Assembly: GCF_947581785.1 (NCBI RefSeq)
Contig: NZ_CANPVO010000045.1
Coordinates: 1-59,464, forward strand
DNA length: 59,464 nt
Direction of reading: 5' to 3'
DNA from: Candidatus Palauibacter polyketidifaciens
Lineage (GTDB): Bacteria; Gemmatimonadota; Gemmatimonadetes; Palauibacterales; Palauibacteraceae
In this document: one piece after another, positions 20,189 to 28,182 of the stretch
How positions within the stretch are numbered: the first letter of the stretch is position 1
Layout: the number at the start of each line of letters is the position of its first letter
Notes under the pieces: model-generated
What the model saw: the letters and a program-made list of their open reading frames with translations, nothing else
Told to the model about the DNA's origin: nothing
Databases searched by the model: none
Program-made: the position numbers and the translations under genes

Positions 20189-21241
20189 TCACTTCTCTTC
20201 TGACTCCACCTCTCCGACAACTGCCGCTTCGGCGCCCTCCGATCCGGCGTCCGCCGCGGGCTCCGGGTTGTCGGCCACCGCGGGCTCCGGCTTGTCGGCC
20301 GCCGCGGGCTCCGGTCTGTCGGCCGCTTCGGGCTCCGACTTGTCGGCCGCTTCGGCCTTCGCATCGCTCTCGGCCGGCTCGGCTCCCTCGTCCGCACTCT
20401 CTATCACGGCCGGATGGTGCAGCCGCTGCGCGATGACCTCCGGGCGTGGCTTTCGCCTCGGCCTCCGGCGGCGCGAACTGCCGGCGGCGTCGGCGACCCC
20501 TCCGGCGTCGCTCGAATACGTGTACGCCTGCGACTCGGCCTCTTCCCGTCCCGCCTCCGGAATCTCGCGACGCGCCGCTTCCACGACATCCGCGACCGAG
20601 CAGGTGATCAGGGAGACGGAGCGAATCGCGTCATCGTTGCCCGCGATGGCGATCGTGAGGAGATCGGGATCCGCATTCGTGTCCGCGATCGCGACGACCG
20701 GGATGCCGAGGCGGTTCGCCTCGCGCACCGCGATGTCCTCGCGGGTCGAATCCACCACGAACACGAGCCCCGGAAGCCGTGACATCTCCTTGATGCCCGA
20801 CAGATAACGGTCGAGCTTCTGGCGCTCCCGCTCAAGGAGCAGCCGTTCCTTCTTCGTATAGAACTCGAACGCCCCCTCCTCGACGCCGCGCTCGAGTTCC
20901 TTCAGGCGTGCGATGTTCTTCTTGATCGTCTGGAAGTTGGTGAGCATCCCGCCGAGCCAGCGTTCCGTGACGTAGAAGGAACCGCACCGCTCGGCCTCTC
21001 CCCGCACGACGCGGGCGAGTTGGGGCTTCGTGCAGACGAAGAGCACGGACTTGCCCCCGACGATCGTCTCGCGCACGAGTTCGTGAGCCCGTTCGAGCTC
21101 CCGCTGCGTCTTCTTGAGATCGATGAGGTAGATCCCGCCGCACTCGGCGAAGATGTACTTCCGCATCTTCGGATTCCAGCGGTGTGTCTGGTGTCCGAAG
21201 TGTACGCCCGCCTTCAGGAGGTCCTGCAACTCGACGCCCAT
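20189..21241 (-). CDS. rpsB: 30S ribosomal protein S2 with extended acidic repeat tail
   Basis: A 350-residue protein. Residues 1-230 are S2 (GVELQDLLKAGVHFGHQTHR, WNPKMRKYIF, SVLFVCTKPQLARVV, RWLGGMLTNFQTI, DSTREDIAVREANRLGIPVV). About 110 extra C-terminal residues follow: a basic RRRRPRRKPRPE segment, then an Ala/Glu/Pro tail made of four 8-residue repeats of the type EAADKPEP, encoded by a 24-bp DNA repeat (20257-20352). It starts the rpsB-tsf half of the operon; the tail end lies against the terminator. Confidence 0.96.
   Translation of the reverse strand: MGVELQDLLKAGVHFGHQTHRWNPKMRKYIFAECGGIYLIDLKKTQRELERAHELVRETIVGGKSVLFVCTKPQLARVVRGEAERCGSFYVTERWLGGMLTNFQTIKKNIARLKELERGVEEGAFEFYTKKERLLLERERQKLDRYLSGIKEMSRLPGLVFVVDSTREDIAVREANRLGIPVVAIADTNADPDLLTIAIAGNDDAIRSVSLITCSVADVVEAARREIPEAGREEAESQAYTYSSDAGGVADAAGSSRRRRPRRKPRPEVIAQRLHHPAVIESADEGAEPAESDAKAEAADKSEPEAADRPEPAAADKPEPAVADNPEPAADAGSEGAEAAVVGEVESEEK
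20257..20352 (-). repeat. 24-bp tandem repeat in the rpsB tail
   Basis: Four head-to-tail 24-bp units (starting at 20257, 20281, 20305 and 20329) share CGGGCTCCGG-x-TTGTCGGCC on the plus strand and encode the octapeptides EAADKSEP, EAADRPEP, AAADKPEP and AVADNPEP in S2. A slippage-prone low-complexity array. Confidence 0.85.
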
Positions 21242-21264
21242 GCGCTCGGCTTTCCGCCTTCCCG

Positions 21265-21660
21265 CTATCGTTTGGAGAACTGGAAGCGCTTGCGCGCCTT
21301 GGGACGACCCGGCTTTTTCCGCTCGACGATGCGGGGATCGCGGGTCAGCATGCCGTGGGACCGCAACGTGCGCCGGCGGTCCTCATCCATCGCGAGGAGG
21401 GCGCGCGCGATGCCCAGGCGCGTGGCCTCCGCCTGGCCGGTGATGCCCCCCCCGCGGACCCGGACGGCGATGTCGTACGACGCTCGCGTCCCGGTGACGT
21501 CGAGGGGCGCCGCGACGACCGAACGGTGTCGCGGGATCGTGAAATACTCCTCGAACGGCCGGCCATTCACGTTCACGACGCCCACGCCACGCTTCATCGT
21601 GATGCGGGACACCGACTTCTTCCGGCGTCCGACCGACTGGACCTGTTCCGTTTCCGCCAA
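21265..21660 (-). CDS. rpsI: 30S ribosomal protein S9
   Basis: 131 residues with the S9 hallmarks VGRRKKSVSRITMKRG, VNVNGRPFEEYF, RVRGGGITGQAEATRLGIARAL and the basic C-terminal tail KKPGRPKARKRFQFSKR, which reaches toward the P-site tRNA. It follows rplM by 54 bp and precedes rpsB by 23 bp. Confidence 0.97.
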   Translation of the reverse strand: MAETEQVQSVGRRKKSVSRITMKRGVGVVNVNGRPFEEYFTIPRHRSVVAAPLDVTGTRASYDIAVRVRGGGITGQAEATRLGIARALLAMDEDRRRTLRSHGMLTRDPRIVERKKPGRPKARKRFQFSKR

Positions 21661-21714
21661 CTCTCGTCTCCCTGGCAGTCCGTGTGCGCTCTGTCGTCCC
21701 TGTGCGCGCTGCCG

Positions 21715-22152
21715 CTATTCCGCGATCGCGTCGAAGGGGCGGGGGCGCTGAGGCGCGTGAGGATGCTCCGGCCCCGCGTACACTCTCAACTTTCCGAGCA
21801 TCTGCCGCCCGAGCGTGTTCTTCGGCAGCATGCCCTTCACGGCCAGCTTGATCACCCGGTCGGGGTGCCGATCGAGCATGCGCCGGAAGGGGATGAAGCG
21901 CTCTCCGCCCATGTAGCCGGAATGCCGGAAGTATTCCTTCTGATCCGCCTTGTTCCCGGTCAGCCGGACACGCTCCGCGTTGACCACGACGACGTAGTCG
22001 CCGGTGTCGAGGTGCGTGCTGTAGATCGGCTTGTGCTTTCCGCGAAGGACGGTCGCGATCCTCGTCGCGAGCCGGCCGAGAACCTGATCCGCGGCGTCGA
22101 CCACGTACCAGTCCCGTTCAATCTCCCCCGCCTTCACCGAGTACGTCTTCAT
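21715..22152 (-). CDS. rplM: 50S ribosomal protein L13
   Basis: 145 residues from [20 protein letters not shown], with [39 protein letters not shown] and [20 protein letters not shown], all standard L13 blocks. The ATG at 22152 is chosen because the upstream frame to 22170 runs into a terminator T-tract; a GAGGTG Shine-Dalgarno lies between the T-tract and this ATG. It is the first gene of rplM-rpsI-rpsB-tsf-pyrH-frr. Confidence 0.96.
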   Translation of the reverse strand: MKTYSVKAGEIERDWYVVDAADQVLGRLATRIATVLRGKHKPIYSTHLDTGDYVVVVNAERVRLTGNKADQKEYFRHSGYMGGERFIPFRRMLDRHPDRVIKLAVKGMLPKNTLGRQMLGKLRVYAGPEHPHAPQRPRPFDAIAE

Positions 22153-22168
22153 TCGTTCTGCCCACCTC

Positions 22169-22191
22169 AAAAAAACCGCCCGGCGGGACGG
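22169..22191 (-). terminator. Intrinsic terminator just upstream of rplM
   Basis: Minus strand CCG-T-CCC-GCC-GGG-CGG, a 6-bp GC stem with one bulged T and a 3-nt loop, is followed by seven T residues (plus-strand A 22169-22175). It lies 67 bp after the sigma factor stop and only about 17 nt before the L13 start codon, so it may end the sigma transcript, act as a leader attenuator for the ribosomal operon, or both. Confidence 0.8.
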
Positions 22192-22243
22192 ATGCCGAGC
22201 GCGTGAAAATGATAGCCCGTGAAGCTATTCAGCGCTTCGCATG

Positions 22244-22266
22244 AAGTCAATCGCGGGTCAATCGCG
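22244..22266 (-). repeat. 11-bp tandem duplication spanning the sigma factor stop codon
   Basis: Plus strand TCAATCGCGGG occurs twice in tandem (from about 22247 and 22258). On the minus strand each copy supplies a TGA, so the duplication gives a second stop-like copy after the sigma gene. A TTGACT sequence overlapping the second copy could be a -35 element for the rplM leader. Confidence 0.55.
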
Positions 22267-23028
22267 GGTGGAGGCGCATCTTCGGACGGGACGAGAGGGC
22301 GACGCGTCCCGACGCGGGACGTTTCCGGCCCGGGGCGCGCCGTCGCCGACATGGCGAACGAGCCCGGACCGCTCGGCGCCCGCGCGCAGCCGCGAAAGGC
22401 CGCGCTCCTTGAGTTGGCGCGTCCGCTCCCGGGACACGTCGAGGGCAGCCGAGATCTCGGCTGGCGTCTGCGGCCGCTCGAAGCCCAGACCGAAGTATCG
22501 GCGCACGACCTCCGATTCGAGCGGCGGGAGGTCGGCCAGACTCGCCTCGATGGCGTCCTGCAGCCGCTCCCGAATCAGTCCGGCTCCGGGCTCGGGCGCC
22601 TGTTCGTCTGCCAGCAGTTCCTCGAAGGTGCAGGTGCCCCCGGGGGCCATCTCGTCGAGAGAAAAGCGGTGCGGGGCGGGTTCGCCGCGCGGCCGATGAT
22701 CGCCGTAGTCGGCGATGGCCTGCGTCATGGCCCGCCGCACCCAGTAATGCGCGTAGCTGATGAAACGGACGCCGCGCTCCGGGTCGAACCGGTCGGCGGC
22801 GCGCACGAGTCCCAGATTCCCCTCGTTCACGAGGTCGGCCAGCGGAACCCCGCGGCCCCGGTAGCCGCGCGCGACCGACACGACGAAGCGGAGATTCGCA
22901 CTGACGAGCCGTACCCGCGCCGCCTGGTCGCCGGCCCGACTTCGCCGCGCCAGTTCCACTTCGGCTTCCGCGTCGAGCAGGGTCTCGCGACCGATGTCCG
23001 TCAGGTAGCGTTCGAAGATGCGGACCAT
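22258..23028 (-). CDS. RNA polymerase sigma-70 family factor (short, group 2/RpoH-like)
   Basis: A 256-residue sigma factor without the long region 1.1. Region 1.2/2 reads YLTDIGRETLLDAEAEVELA, then NLRFVVSVARGYRGRGVPLADLVNEGNLGLVRAADRFDPERG and FISYAHYWVRRAMTQAIADYG (core binding and -10 recognition). A degenerate region 3 follows, then region 4 LPPLESEVVRRYFGLG with the HTH TPAEISAALDVSRERTRQLKERGL. It is likely an alternative sigma factor of the RpoD/SigA-like type; its regulon is unknown. It is encoded 12 bp after lepB and before the rplM operon. The last 30 residues are basic and non-conserved. Confidence 0.9.
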   Translation of the reverse strand: MVRIFERYLTDIGRETLLDAEAEVELARRSRAGDQAARVRLVSANLRFVVSVARGYRGRGVPLADLVNEGNLGLVRAADRFDPERGVRFISYAHYWVRRAMTQAIADYGDHRPRGEPAPHRFSLDEMAPGGTCTFEELLADEQAPEPGAGLIRERLQDAIEASLADLPPLESEVVRRYFGLGFERPQTPAEISAALDVSRERTRQLKERGLSRLRAGAERSGLVRHVGDGAPRAGNVPRRDASPSRPVRRCASTRD

Positions 23029-23040
23029 TCCGGGTCGAAC

Positions 23041-23841
23041 TCAGTCGACGCCGCGCAGAATCCGGCCCCAGCGGATCTCGGTGAGCCAGGACCAGGGGCC
23101 CCTCGGCTCGCGAGCGTACGAATAGTACACCAGGAAGGGCGTCCCCCGGATCGCATCCCTGGGCACGAAGCCCCAGTAGCGGGAGTCTTCGGAGTTCGAC
23201 CGGTTGTCGCCCATGACGAAGTAGCTGTCTCCGGGCACCACGAGAGGACCCCAGTTGTTTCGCGTCGTCACCGCCCCGGAGCGGCGCGCGCCATCGGTCA
23301 GGAACCGGCGCTGCCACGCGAACTTCGGGCTCGGGGCGTCGGGGAAGTTCGACGCGGCCTTCACGTAGGGCTCCTCGAACGGAACCCCGTTCACGAAGAG
23401 CCGCGCCCGCCGCATGCGCAGCGTATCTCCCGGCATCCCGACGATCCGCTTCACGTAGTTCGTGCGCGGGGGCTGTTCGGCGGACTCGGGCGGCGCGAAC
23501 ACGATGACGTCGCCGCGCGAGGGCTCACCGAAGGCGGGAAGCTCGAGGTCGGTGCCGGGGATTTCGGCTCCGTACACCATCTTGTTGACGAGGAGGAAGT
23601 CGCCGATAAGAAGCGTGTTCTCCATCGAGGCGGTCGGGATCTGGAAGGCCTCCACGACGAAGGTCCGGATGAAGAGGAACAGGACGAGGGCGACGAAGAT
23701 GGACTTCGTCCATTCCCACATCCACCGGCCGACGGACGCGTCGCGTCCCCTCCGCGCCCGGATCGAGGGAGCCCGGAACCTGCGGACTCGCCGACGCCCC
23801 TCGGCGTCCTCTTCCATTCCCTCAGTCGGTCGTTCCTCCAT
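23041..23841 (-). CDS. lepB: Signal peptidase I
   Basis: 266 residues from the ATG at 23841. An N-terminal Arg-rich cytoplasmic region is followed by a TM helix (about 47-63, SIFVALVLFLFIRTFVV). Catalytic Ser72 is in FQIPTASMENTL and the general-base Lys131 in NYVKRIVGMPGD. The later boxes DNRSNSEDSRYWG and FLVYYSY complete the S26 family pattern. It cleaves Sec/Tat signal peptides at the periplasmic membrane face. Alternative starts at 23817 or 23925 change only the cytoplasmic leader. Confidence 0.95.
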   Translation of the reverse strand: MEERPTEGMEEDAEGRRRVRRFRAPSIRARRGRDASVGRWMWEWTKSIFVALVLFLFIRTFVVEAFQIPTASMENTLLIGDFLLVNKMVYGAEIPGTDLELPAFGEPSRGDVIVFAPPESAEQPPRTNYVKRIVGMPGDTLRMRRARLFVNGVPFEEPYVKAASNFPDAPSPKFAWQRRFLTDGARRSGAVTTRNNWGPLVVPGDSYFVMGDNRSNSEDSRYWGFVPRDAIRGTPFLVYYSYAREPRGPWSWLTEIRWGRILRGVD

Positions 23842-23970
23842 CCCACCCTTCCCTGTTCCACAAGCCGGTGATTGGCGGTCCCGTGCGCGGTCCGGTTTCA
23901 CGTCCCGAATCCGGGCCGGCCGCACTCTGTGATGTACGGGGGAACCTCAACGCGGTCTCACCGCCCGGGC

Positions 23971-25461
23971 TCACCAATCGACATCGATCTGCGCGCGCTG
24001 CAGCGTGCCGCTGTAATCGACGTACGCCACCTTCGTTTCCGTGTAGAACTCGTAGACTTCCCACCCCCCTTCACGGTGCCCGTTGCCCGTGTTTTTGACG
24101 CCGCCGAAGGGGAGGTGCGCCTCCGCGCCGATGGTGGGCGCGTTCACATAGGTGATGCCGTTGTCGAGTTCCTCCACGGCGCGGAAGGACGCGGTCACGT
24201 CCCGCGTGTAGATCGACGACGAGAGCCCGTATGGAACTTCGTTGTTGATATCGAAGGCTTCGTCGATCGTGTCGAAGCGGATCACGGAGAGCACCGGCCC
24301 GAAGATCTCCTCGCGCGCGGCCCGGTGTTCCCGTTCGACGCCCGCGAGAACCGTCGGCTCGAAGAACCAGCCGTCGGCGAGGCCGCTCTCCGCCGGCCGC
24401 CCGCCCCCCGTCGCGACGGTCGCCCCCTCCTCGCGGGCGATCGCGATGTAGCGCTCGCACTTCTCGCGAGCCGCCTCGTGGATGAGCGGACCCACGTCGA
24501 CGCCGGCCTCCTGCCCGTCGCCGAGGCGGAGGGAGCGCGCTTCGTAGCACAGTTTCTCCACGAACTCGTCGTGGACCTCGTTCTGCACGAGGAGCCGGCT
24601 CGTCGCGGTGCAGCGCTGCCCGGTCGTGCCGAAGGCGCCCCATAGCACGCCCTCGAGGGCGAGGTCGAGATCCGCGTCCGACATGACGATCTGTGCGTTC
24701 TTGCCGCCCATCTCGAGGGAGAGGCGCTTGTGCAGGCGCCCCGCGACCTCGCCGATCCGGCTGCCCGTCTCGGTGGATCCGGTGAAGGAGAGCCCGGGGA
24801 TGCCGGGGTGTTCGACAATGGCGCGGCCGATCGTCTCGCCGCGGCCGTGCAGCAACTGCACGCACTCGGGCGGCAGGCCGGCCTCGAGCAGGATTTCCAC
24901 GAACCGATGCGCGCTGTGGGGCACGTCTTCCGAGGGCTTGTAGATGATGCTGTTCCCGCAGAGCAGCGCGGGGAAGATCTTCCAGCTCGGGACCGCGACC
25001 GGGAAATTGAAGGGGGTGATGATCCCGAACACGCCGATCGGACGCCGGAACGACATCGCCCACTTGCTCCGCAGCTCGGAGGGCGCCGTGCGTCCGAAGA
25101 GTCGCCGGCCTTCCACCGCCGCGTAGTAGGCCGTGTCGATGGCCTCCTGGACGTCGCCGCGCGTCTCGTCGAGCACCTTTCCCATCTCGCGCGTGGCCGT
25201 GCGCGCGAGATCCTCCTTGTGCCGCGTGAGGAGGTCCCCCGCCGCTTTCAGCACGAGACCCCGCTCCGGGGCCGGCGTCCTGGACCACCGCTCGAAGCCA
25301 CGCTGCGCGGAGGCCACGGCCGCGTCCAGTTCCGCTGCGCCGGTGTCCGGAAAGAGGCCGATGAGGTCCGACGTGCGCGCCGGATTCCGGTTCTCGATGT
25401 ACTCGCCGGTGGCGGGCGCGACCCACTCGCCCGCGACGTAGTTGAGGAACTTCTCAGCCAT
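23971..25461 (-). CDS. NAD(P)-dependent aldehyde dehydrogenase
   Basis: A 496-residue ALDH-superfamily enzyme. The nucleotide fold contains ITPFNFPVAVPSWKIFPALL and FTGSTETGSRIG. The general-base Glu lies in LEMGGKNAQIV (about 250) and the nucleophile Cys in GQRCTATSR (about 284). The C-terminus has EIFGPVLSVIRF and LPFGGVKNTGNGHREGG. The closest overall flavour is the semialdehyde/lactaldehyde or aminoadipate-semialdehyde branch (ALDH7-like), but substrate cannot be fixed from sequence. It is followed closely by an unknown membrane-anchored protein gene upstream (19 bp). No pathway neighbour gives a clue. Confidence 0.92.
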   Translation of the reverse strand: MAEKFLNYVAGEWVAPATGEYIENRNPARTSDLIGLFPDTGAAELDAAVASAQRGFERWSRTPAPERGLVLKAAGDLLTRHKEDLARTATREMGKVLDETRGDVQEAIDTAYYAAVEGRRLFGRTAPSELRSKWAMSFRRPIGVFGIITPFNFPVAVPSWKIFPALLCGNSIIYKPSEDVPHSAHRFVEILLEAGLPPECVQLLHGRGETIGRAIVEHPGIPGLSFTGSTETGSRIGEVAGRLHKRLSLEMGGKNAQIVMSDADLDLALEGVLWGAFGTTGQRCTATSRLLVQNEVHDEFVEKLCYEARSLRLGDGQEAGVDVGPLIHEAAREKCERYIAIAREEGATVATGGGRPAESGLADGWFFEPTVLAGVEREHRAAREEIFGPVLSVIRFDTIDEAFDINNEVPYGLSSSIYTRDVTASFRAVEELDNGITYVNAPTIGAEAHLPFGGVKNTGNGHREGGWEVYEFYTETKVAYVDYSGTLQRAQIDVDW

Positions 25462-25480
25462 TGCCGGAGGAACTCCGCTG

Positions 25481-26128
25481 TTAGCGATTCATCAGGAGGA
25501 TGATCTCCTCGTTTTCCACCCGGACGTCGACGACGGTCGCGGGGATGTCGAAGAGCACGGTTCGTCCGTCCGCACGCAACCCCAGCTGCTGCGCGGCCAT
25601 GCCGAGCATCATCGGGGGCACCGGGAGGACGCCCGCCTGGAGATTCACGACGTGAAGCCCCCCCTCGCCGCTCTCCCCCACCCGCGGGAGGACCTCTCCG
25701 GCGACCCGGGCGGAATCCCCGAGCATCGTCGCCAGGCTCTCCGCCATGTCCGCGGCGATCGGGAGTTGCGTGAAGTCGAGCACAACGGAAAAGGCGACGG
25801 TCGAGTCGCGCAGTTCGACGGCGGGCTCGCCGACGCCCGCCGGCAGCCGGGGGGTCAACTCGTAGCGAACGTAGCTCTGGAGTTCCGTCTCGGTGAACCG
25901 CGTCTCGGCCGCCCCGCCGCCGCCCGCCAGTTCCTGCAGCGCCGCGTCCACGTCCGCGGCCGCCTCGGGGCCGAATTCGGGCGCGGACTCGACGACGACG
26001 ATCTCATCCGCGCCGACGTTCGAGAGCCACGCCTCGATGTCCTCCCGGAAGATCCAGCCGGCGAGCAGCAGAATCAGGAGGAAAATGAGAAAACCCAAGC
26101 CTGTGAAGAGCTTCCGGAAGAATCCCAT
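25481..26128 (-). CDS. Membrane-anchored hypothetical protein
   Basis: 215 residues. An N-terminal TM anchor (about 4-27, FRKLFTGLGFLIFLLILLLAG) is followed by an acidic, extracytoplasmic region with no recognised domain. Two segments, RFTETELQSYVRYELTPRLP and VAFSVVLDFTQLPIAADMAE, suggest an alpha/beta fold of the LmeA/DUF2993-like kind (lipid-binding proteins near the membrane), but this is only a resemblance. The ALDH gene lies 19 bp downstream on the same strand. Confidence 0.75.
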   Translation of the reverse strand: MGFFRKLFTGLGFLIFLLILLLAGWIFREDIEAWLSNVGADEIVVVESAPEFGPEAAADVDAALQELAGGGGAAETRFTETELQSYVRYELTPRLPAGVGEPAVELRDSTVAFSVVLDFTQLPIAADMAESLATMLGDSARVAGEVLPRVGESGEGGLHVVNLQAGVLPVPPMMLGMAAQQLGLRADGRTVLFDIPATVVDVRVENEEIILLMNR

Positions 26129-26167
26129 GTCAACCGCCTCCGACCGGAATCGGGTAAAGAGGAAAAG

Positions 26168-26782
26168 CTAGCGTCGTGCGCGCCGGACGTCATCGGTGCC
26201 GCCCGCCAGCTGGCAGGCGGCGACTTCGGTGTGCCGTGCTCCGCGGGGGAGAAGTTCGCTCCGCATCAGTGACACGCACCGGACGTCAACCGTGGCCTCG
26301 AAGCGGACACCCGCGACGGCGCCCGCCAGACCTACGGGTGGTCGGGGGCGGCGGATTCGTCCCACCGTTACGTGCGGGCGGAAGGGACGCGGGTCGGGGG
26401 CGACGCCGACGCCGACCACGGCCTCTTCCGCGGATCGCCGCAGCGCGGAGAGCGGCGGAGCCTCCTCGACACCGACCCACAGAACGCGGGCACGCCGGTG
26501 GGAGGGGAAGACGCCGGCGGCGCGCAGCCGGATCGGGAAGCGCGGCAGCTCCGCGGTCGCCGCGGAGATCGCCCGTGCAAGCGGCGCCTCGAGGCGGCGG
26601 TCGACCTCTCCGATGAAGCGCAGCGTGAGGTGCATTTGCTCCGCACGCACCGGCCGCACCCCCTCCAGCGCCCGCAGGGCCGCGGTCGCGCGCGTCAGCT
26701 CCGCGCGGATCGCGGAGGGGAGGAGGACGGCGACGAAGAGCCTCGACCGGGCGTCGGGGGCGACATATCCTGCGGCTGCCAT
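26168..26782 (-). CDS. thpR: RNA 2',3'-cyclic phosphodiesterase (2H family)
   Basis: About 204 residues. It shows the two catalytic H-x-T/S-x motifs of the 2H phosphoesterase family, HLTLRFIGEV near residue 51 and HVTVGRIRRPR near 138, and the opening RLFVAVLLPSAIRAEL typical of ThpR/LigT. It hydrolyses cyclic phosphates on RNA ends in vitro. Start is placed at the ATG at 26782, which overlaps the divergent pabA start by 2 bp; a start at 26800 or one further downstream is possible. Confidence 0.88.
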   Translation of the reverse strand: MAAAGYVAPDARSRLFVAVLLPSAIRAELTRATAALRALEGVRPVRAEQMHLTLRFIGEVDRRLEAPLARAISAATAELPRFPIRLRAAGVFPSHRRARVLWVGVEEAPPLSALRRSAEEAVVGVGVAPDPRPFRPHVTVGRIRRPRPPVGLAGAVAGVRFEATVDVRCVSLMRSELLPRGARHTEVAACQLAGGTDDVRRARR

Positions 26783-27434
26783 GATCCTCCTCATCGACAA
26801 CTACGATTCGTTCGCCTTCAACCTCGCGCGGTATCTCGAGGAACTTGGGGAGACCGTGCGGGTGCGGCGCAACGATGACGTCGATCCGGGGACCCTCGAG
26901 GACGAAGGCTTCTCGCACATCGTCATCTCGCCCGGTCCCTGCACGCCCGCCGAAGCCGGCGCTTCCGTCGAGGTGATCCGGGTGGTGGGCGCGGAGATCC
27001 CGATTCTCGGCGTTTGTCTCGGACACCAGTGTATCGCCGCGGCGACCGGCGGACGCGTCGCCCGGGCCGCGCGTCCGATGCACGGTCGCCTGTCGGCGAT
27101 CCGGCACGAAGGGAGCGGGCTGTTCGCGGGCCTCCCCTCGCCGCTCGAGGTCACCCGCTACCATTCGCTGATCGTGGATCCCGGCGAACCCGGGGACGGC
27201 CTCCGGGTCACGGCCCGAACGGAGGAGGGCGAAGTCATGGCCCTCGAACACGAGTCGCGGCCGCTGTGGGGCGTCCAGTTCCATCCGGAAGCCGTACTGA
27301 CGGCGGGCGGACGCCGCCTGCTCGGGAACTTCCTCGCGCTCGGAAGGGGGGAGGTTCCCGCTTCCGAGCCCGTGGAAGCCGGCCTCTGCGCGGAGCTCCC
27401 GGCCGACGCCCTGGTCCCGGCGGACTCGCGGTAG
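26781..27434 (+). CDS. Aminodeoxychorismate/anthranilate synthase, glutamine amidotransferase subunit
   Basis: 217 residues starting MILLIDNYDSFAFNLARYL, the diagnostic N-terminus of PabA/TrpG. The class I amidotransferase nucleophile Cys is in GVCLGHQCIA; His and Glu are in WGVQFHPEAVLT; the oxyanion region is ISPGPCTPAEAG. It supplies ammonia from glutamine to a PabB/TrpE subunit, which is not encoded here. Whether it serves folate or tryptophan synthesis (or both, as in B. subtilis) is open; folP lies about 13 kb away. It is divergent from thpR with overlapping starts. Confidence 0.93.
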   Translation: MILLIDNYDSFAFNLARYLEELGETVRVRRNDDVDPGTLEDEGFSHIVISPGPCTPAEAGASVEVIRVVGAEIPILGVCLGHQCIAAATGGRVARAARPMHGRLSAIRHEGSGLFAGLPSPLEVTRYHSLIVDPGEPGDGLRVTARTEEGEVMALEHESRPLWGVQFHPEAVLTAGGRRLLGNFLALGRGEVPASEPVEAGLCAELPADALVPADSR

Positions 27435-27777
27435 CAGGCCCGTCATCAACTCATCATCGGCTCACAACGACGAAGTGTCTTGATTGGCATGGCAGCGACG
27501 TTCGCGACGACGTTGCTGCCCCCCTACATGTACCCCGGCCCAGGTGCCACGCTATGGGTGCTGCGGACACGATCTGACGTAACCGGATTGCCCGCCGACC
27601 GACGAGGTTTGCCGCGTTTGAGCCGTTCGCGATGGACGACACCGGCATCTCCGATTGGTACGGTTGTCGTAGCAATTCCAACCGATGGCGGCGACGGCGT
27701 CCGGCGAGCTGATGCCGGAACGACGACCTTTGTACGGCTTCTTCGTTGGGTCAGGATCATGTGCCGGGGGAGAAGAC

Positions 27778-27801
27778 CGACATCGCGTGGACGGAGAGTC
27801 T
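27778..27801 (+). repeat. Short interspersed repeat, copy 1
   Basis: CGACATCGCG-TGGAC-GGAGAGTCT. It shares the arrangement CG-x-C-(A/G)-TCG-x-G, 3-5 nt, GGAGAGTCT with two more copies in the same orientation. It lies 37 bp beyond the stop of the Cys-rich gene. Confidence 0.6.
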
Positions 27802-27838
27802 TGAGCCACCGTCCGCGCGATATCGGGAAAGGGTCATG

Positions 27839-28111
27839 CTAGTTTACGCAATCTCCTATGTCGCGTCCGCAATCGCGGCAAGCTCCAGCCGCAGCCCAGC
27901 AAGCCCCAAGGTCTCCTGTCACGCATTCTAGGCCTAAAGCTGCGCACAGGGCACAGCTCTCAAGGGCCTCGATACACTCCGTTAGGCCCTCCTCTTGTGC
28001 GCATACAGGCGCAGCGCCGACCGGTAGCGTGACGCCTGCAATTTCTGGCGATTGCGCGGGAAAGAAGAACGCAGCGACAACAACCAACGCGATTGGGACA
28101 AACCGCTTCAT
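27839..28111 (-). CDS. Small secreted Cys-rich protein with duplicated C-x6-C-x2-C-x6-C module
   Basis: A 90-residue protein with a strong Shine-Dalgarno (AGGAGG, 8 nt before ATG 28111). The signal peptide has charged MKR and hydrophobic FVPIALVVVAAFFF, with a possible cleavage at VCA-QEE near residue 39. The mature part of about 50 residues has eight cysteines spaced C-x6-C-x2-C-x6-C, x7, C-x6-C-x2-C-x6-C, two identical modules in tandem (ECIEALESCALCAALGLEC and ACWAAAGACRDCGRDIGDC). It contains no basic residues except two Arg. I do not recognise the family. Eight paired Cys suggest a disulfide-rich or metal-binding helical peptide. It stands alone between flanking repeats. Confidence 0.8.
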   Translation of the reverse strand: MKRFVPIALVVVAAFFFPAQSPEIAGVTLPVGAAPVCAQEEGLTECIEALESCALCAALGLECVTGDLGACWAAAGACRDCGRDIGDCVN

Positions 28112-28139
28112 GGGGACTTCCTCCTATCGAGGGTGAACC

Positions 28140-28161
28140 CGTCGTCGAGCACGGAGAGTCT
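28140..28161 (+). repeat. Short interspersed repeat, copy 2
   Basis: CGTCGTCGAG-CAC-GGAGAGTCT, in the same orientation as copies 1 and 3. It lies 28 bp upstream of the Cys-rich gene start, so copies 1 and 2 bracket that gene. Confidence 0.6.
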
Positions 28162-28182
28162 AGTGGGTAGCACGCGACCGGG

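Noticed and set aside
27454..27809. Overlapping minus-strand ORFs of 75-85 codons considered as transposase remnants
   Set aside because: No DDE or other transposase motif in any frame and no terminal inverted repeats.
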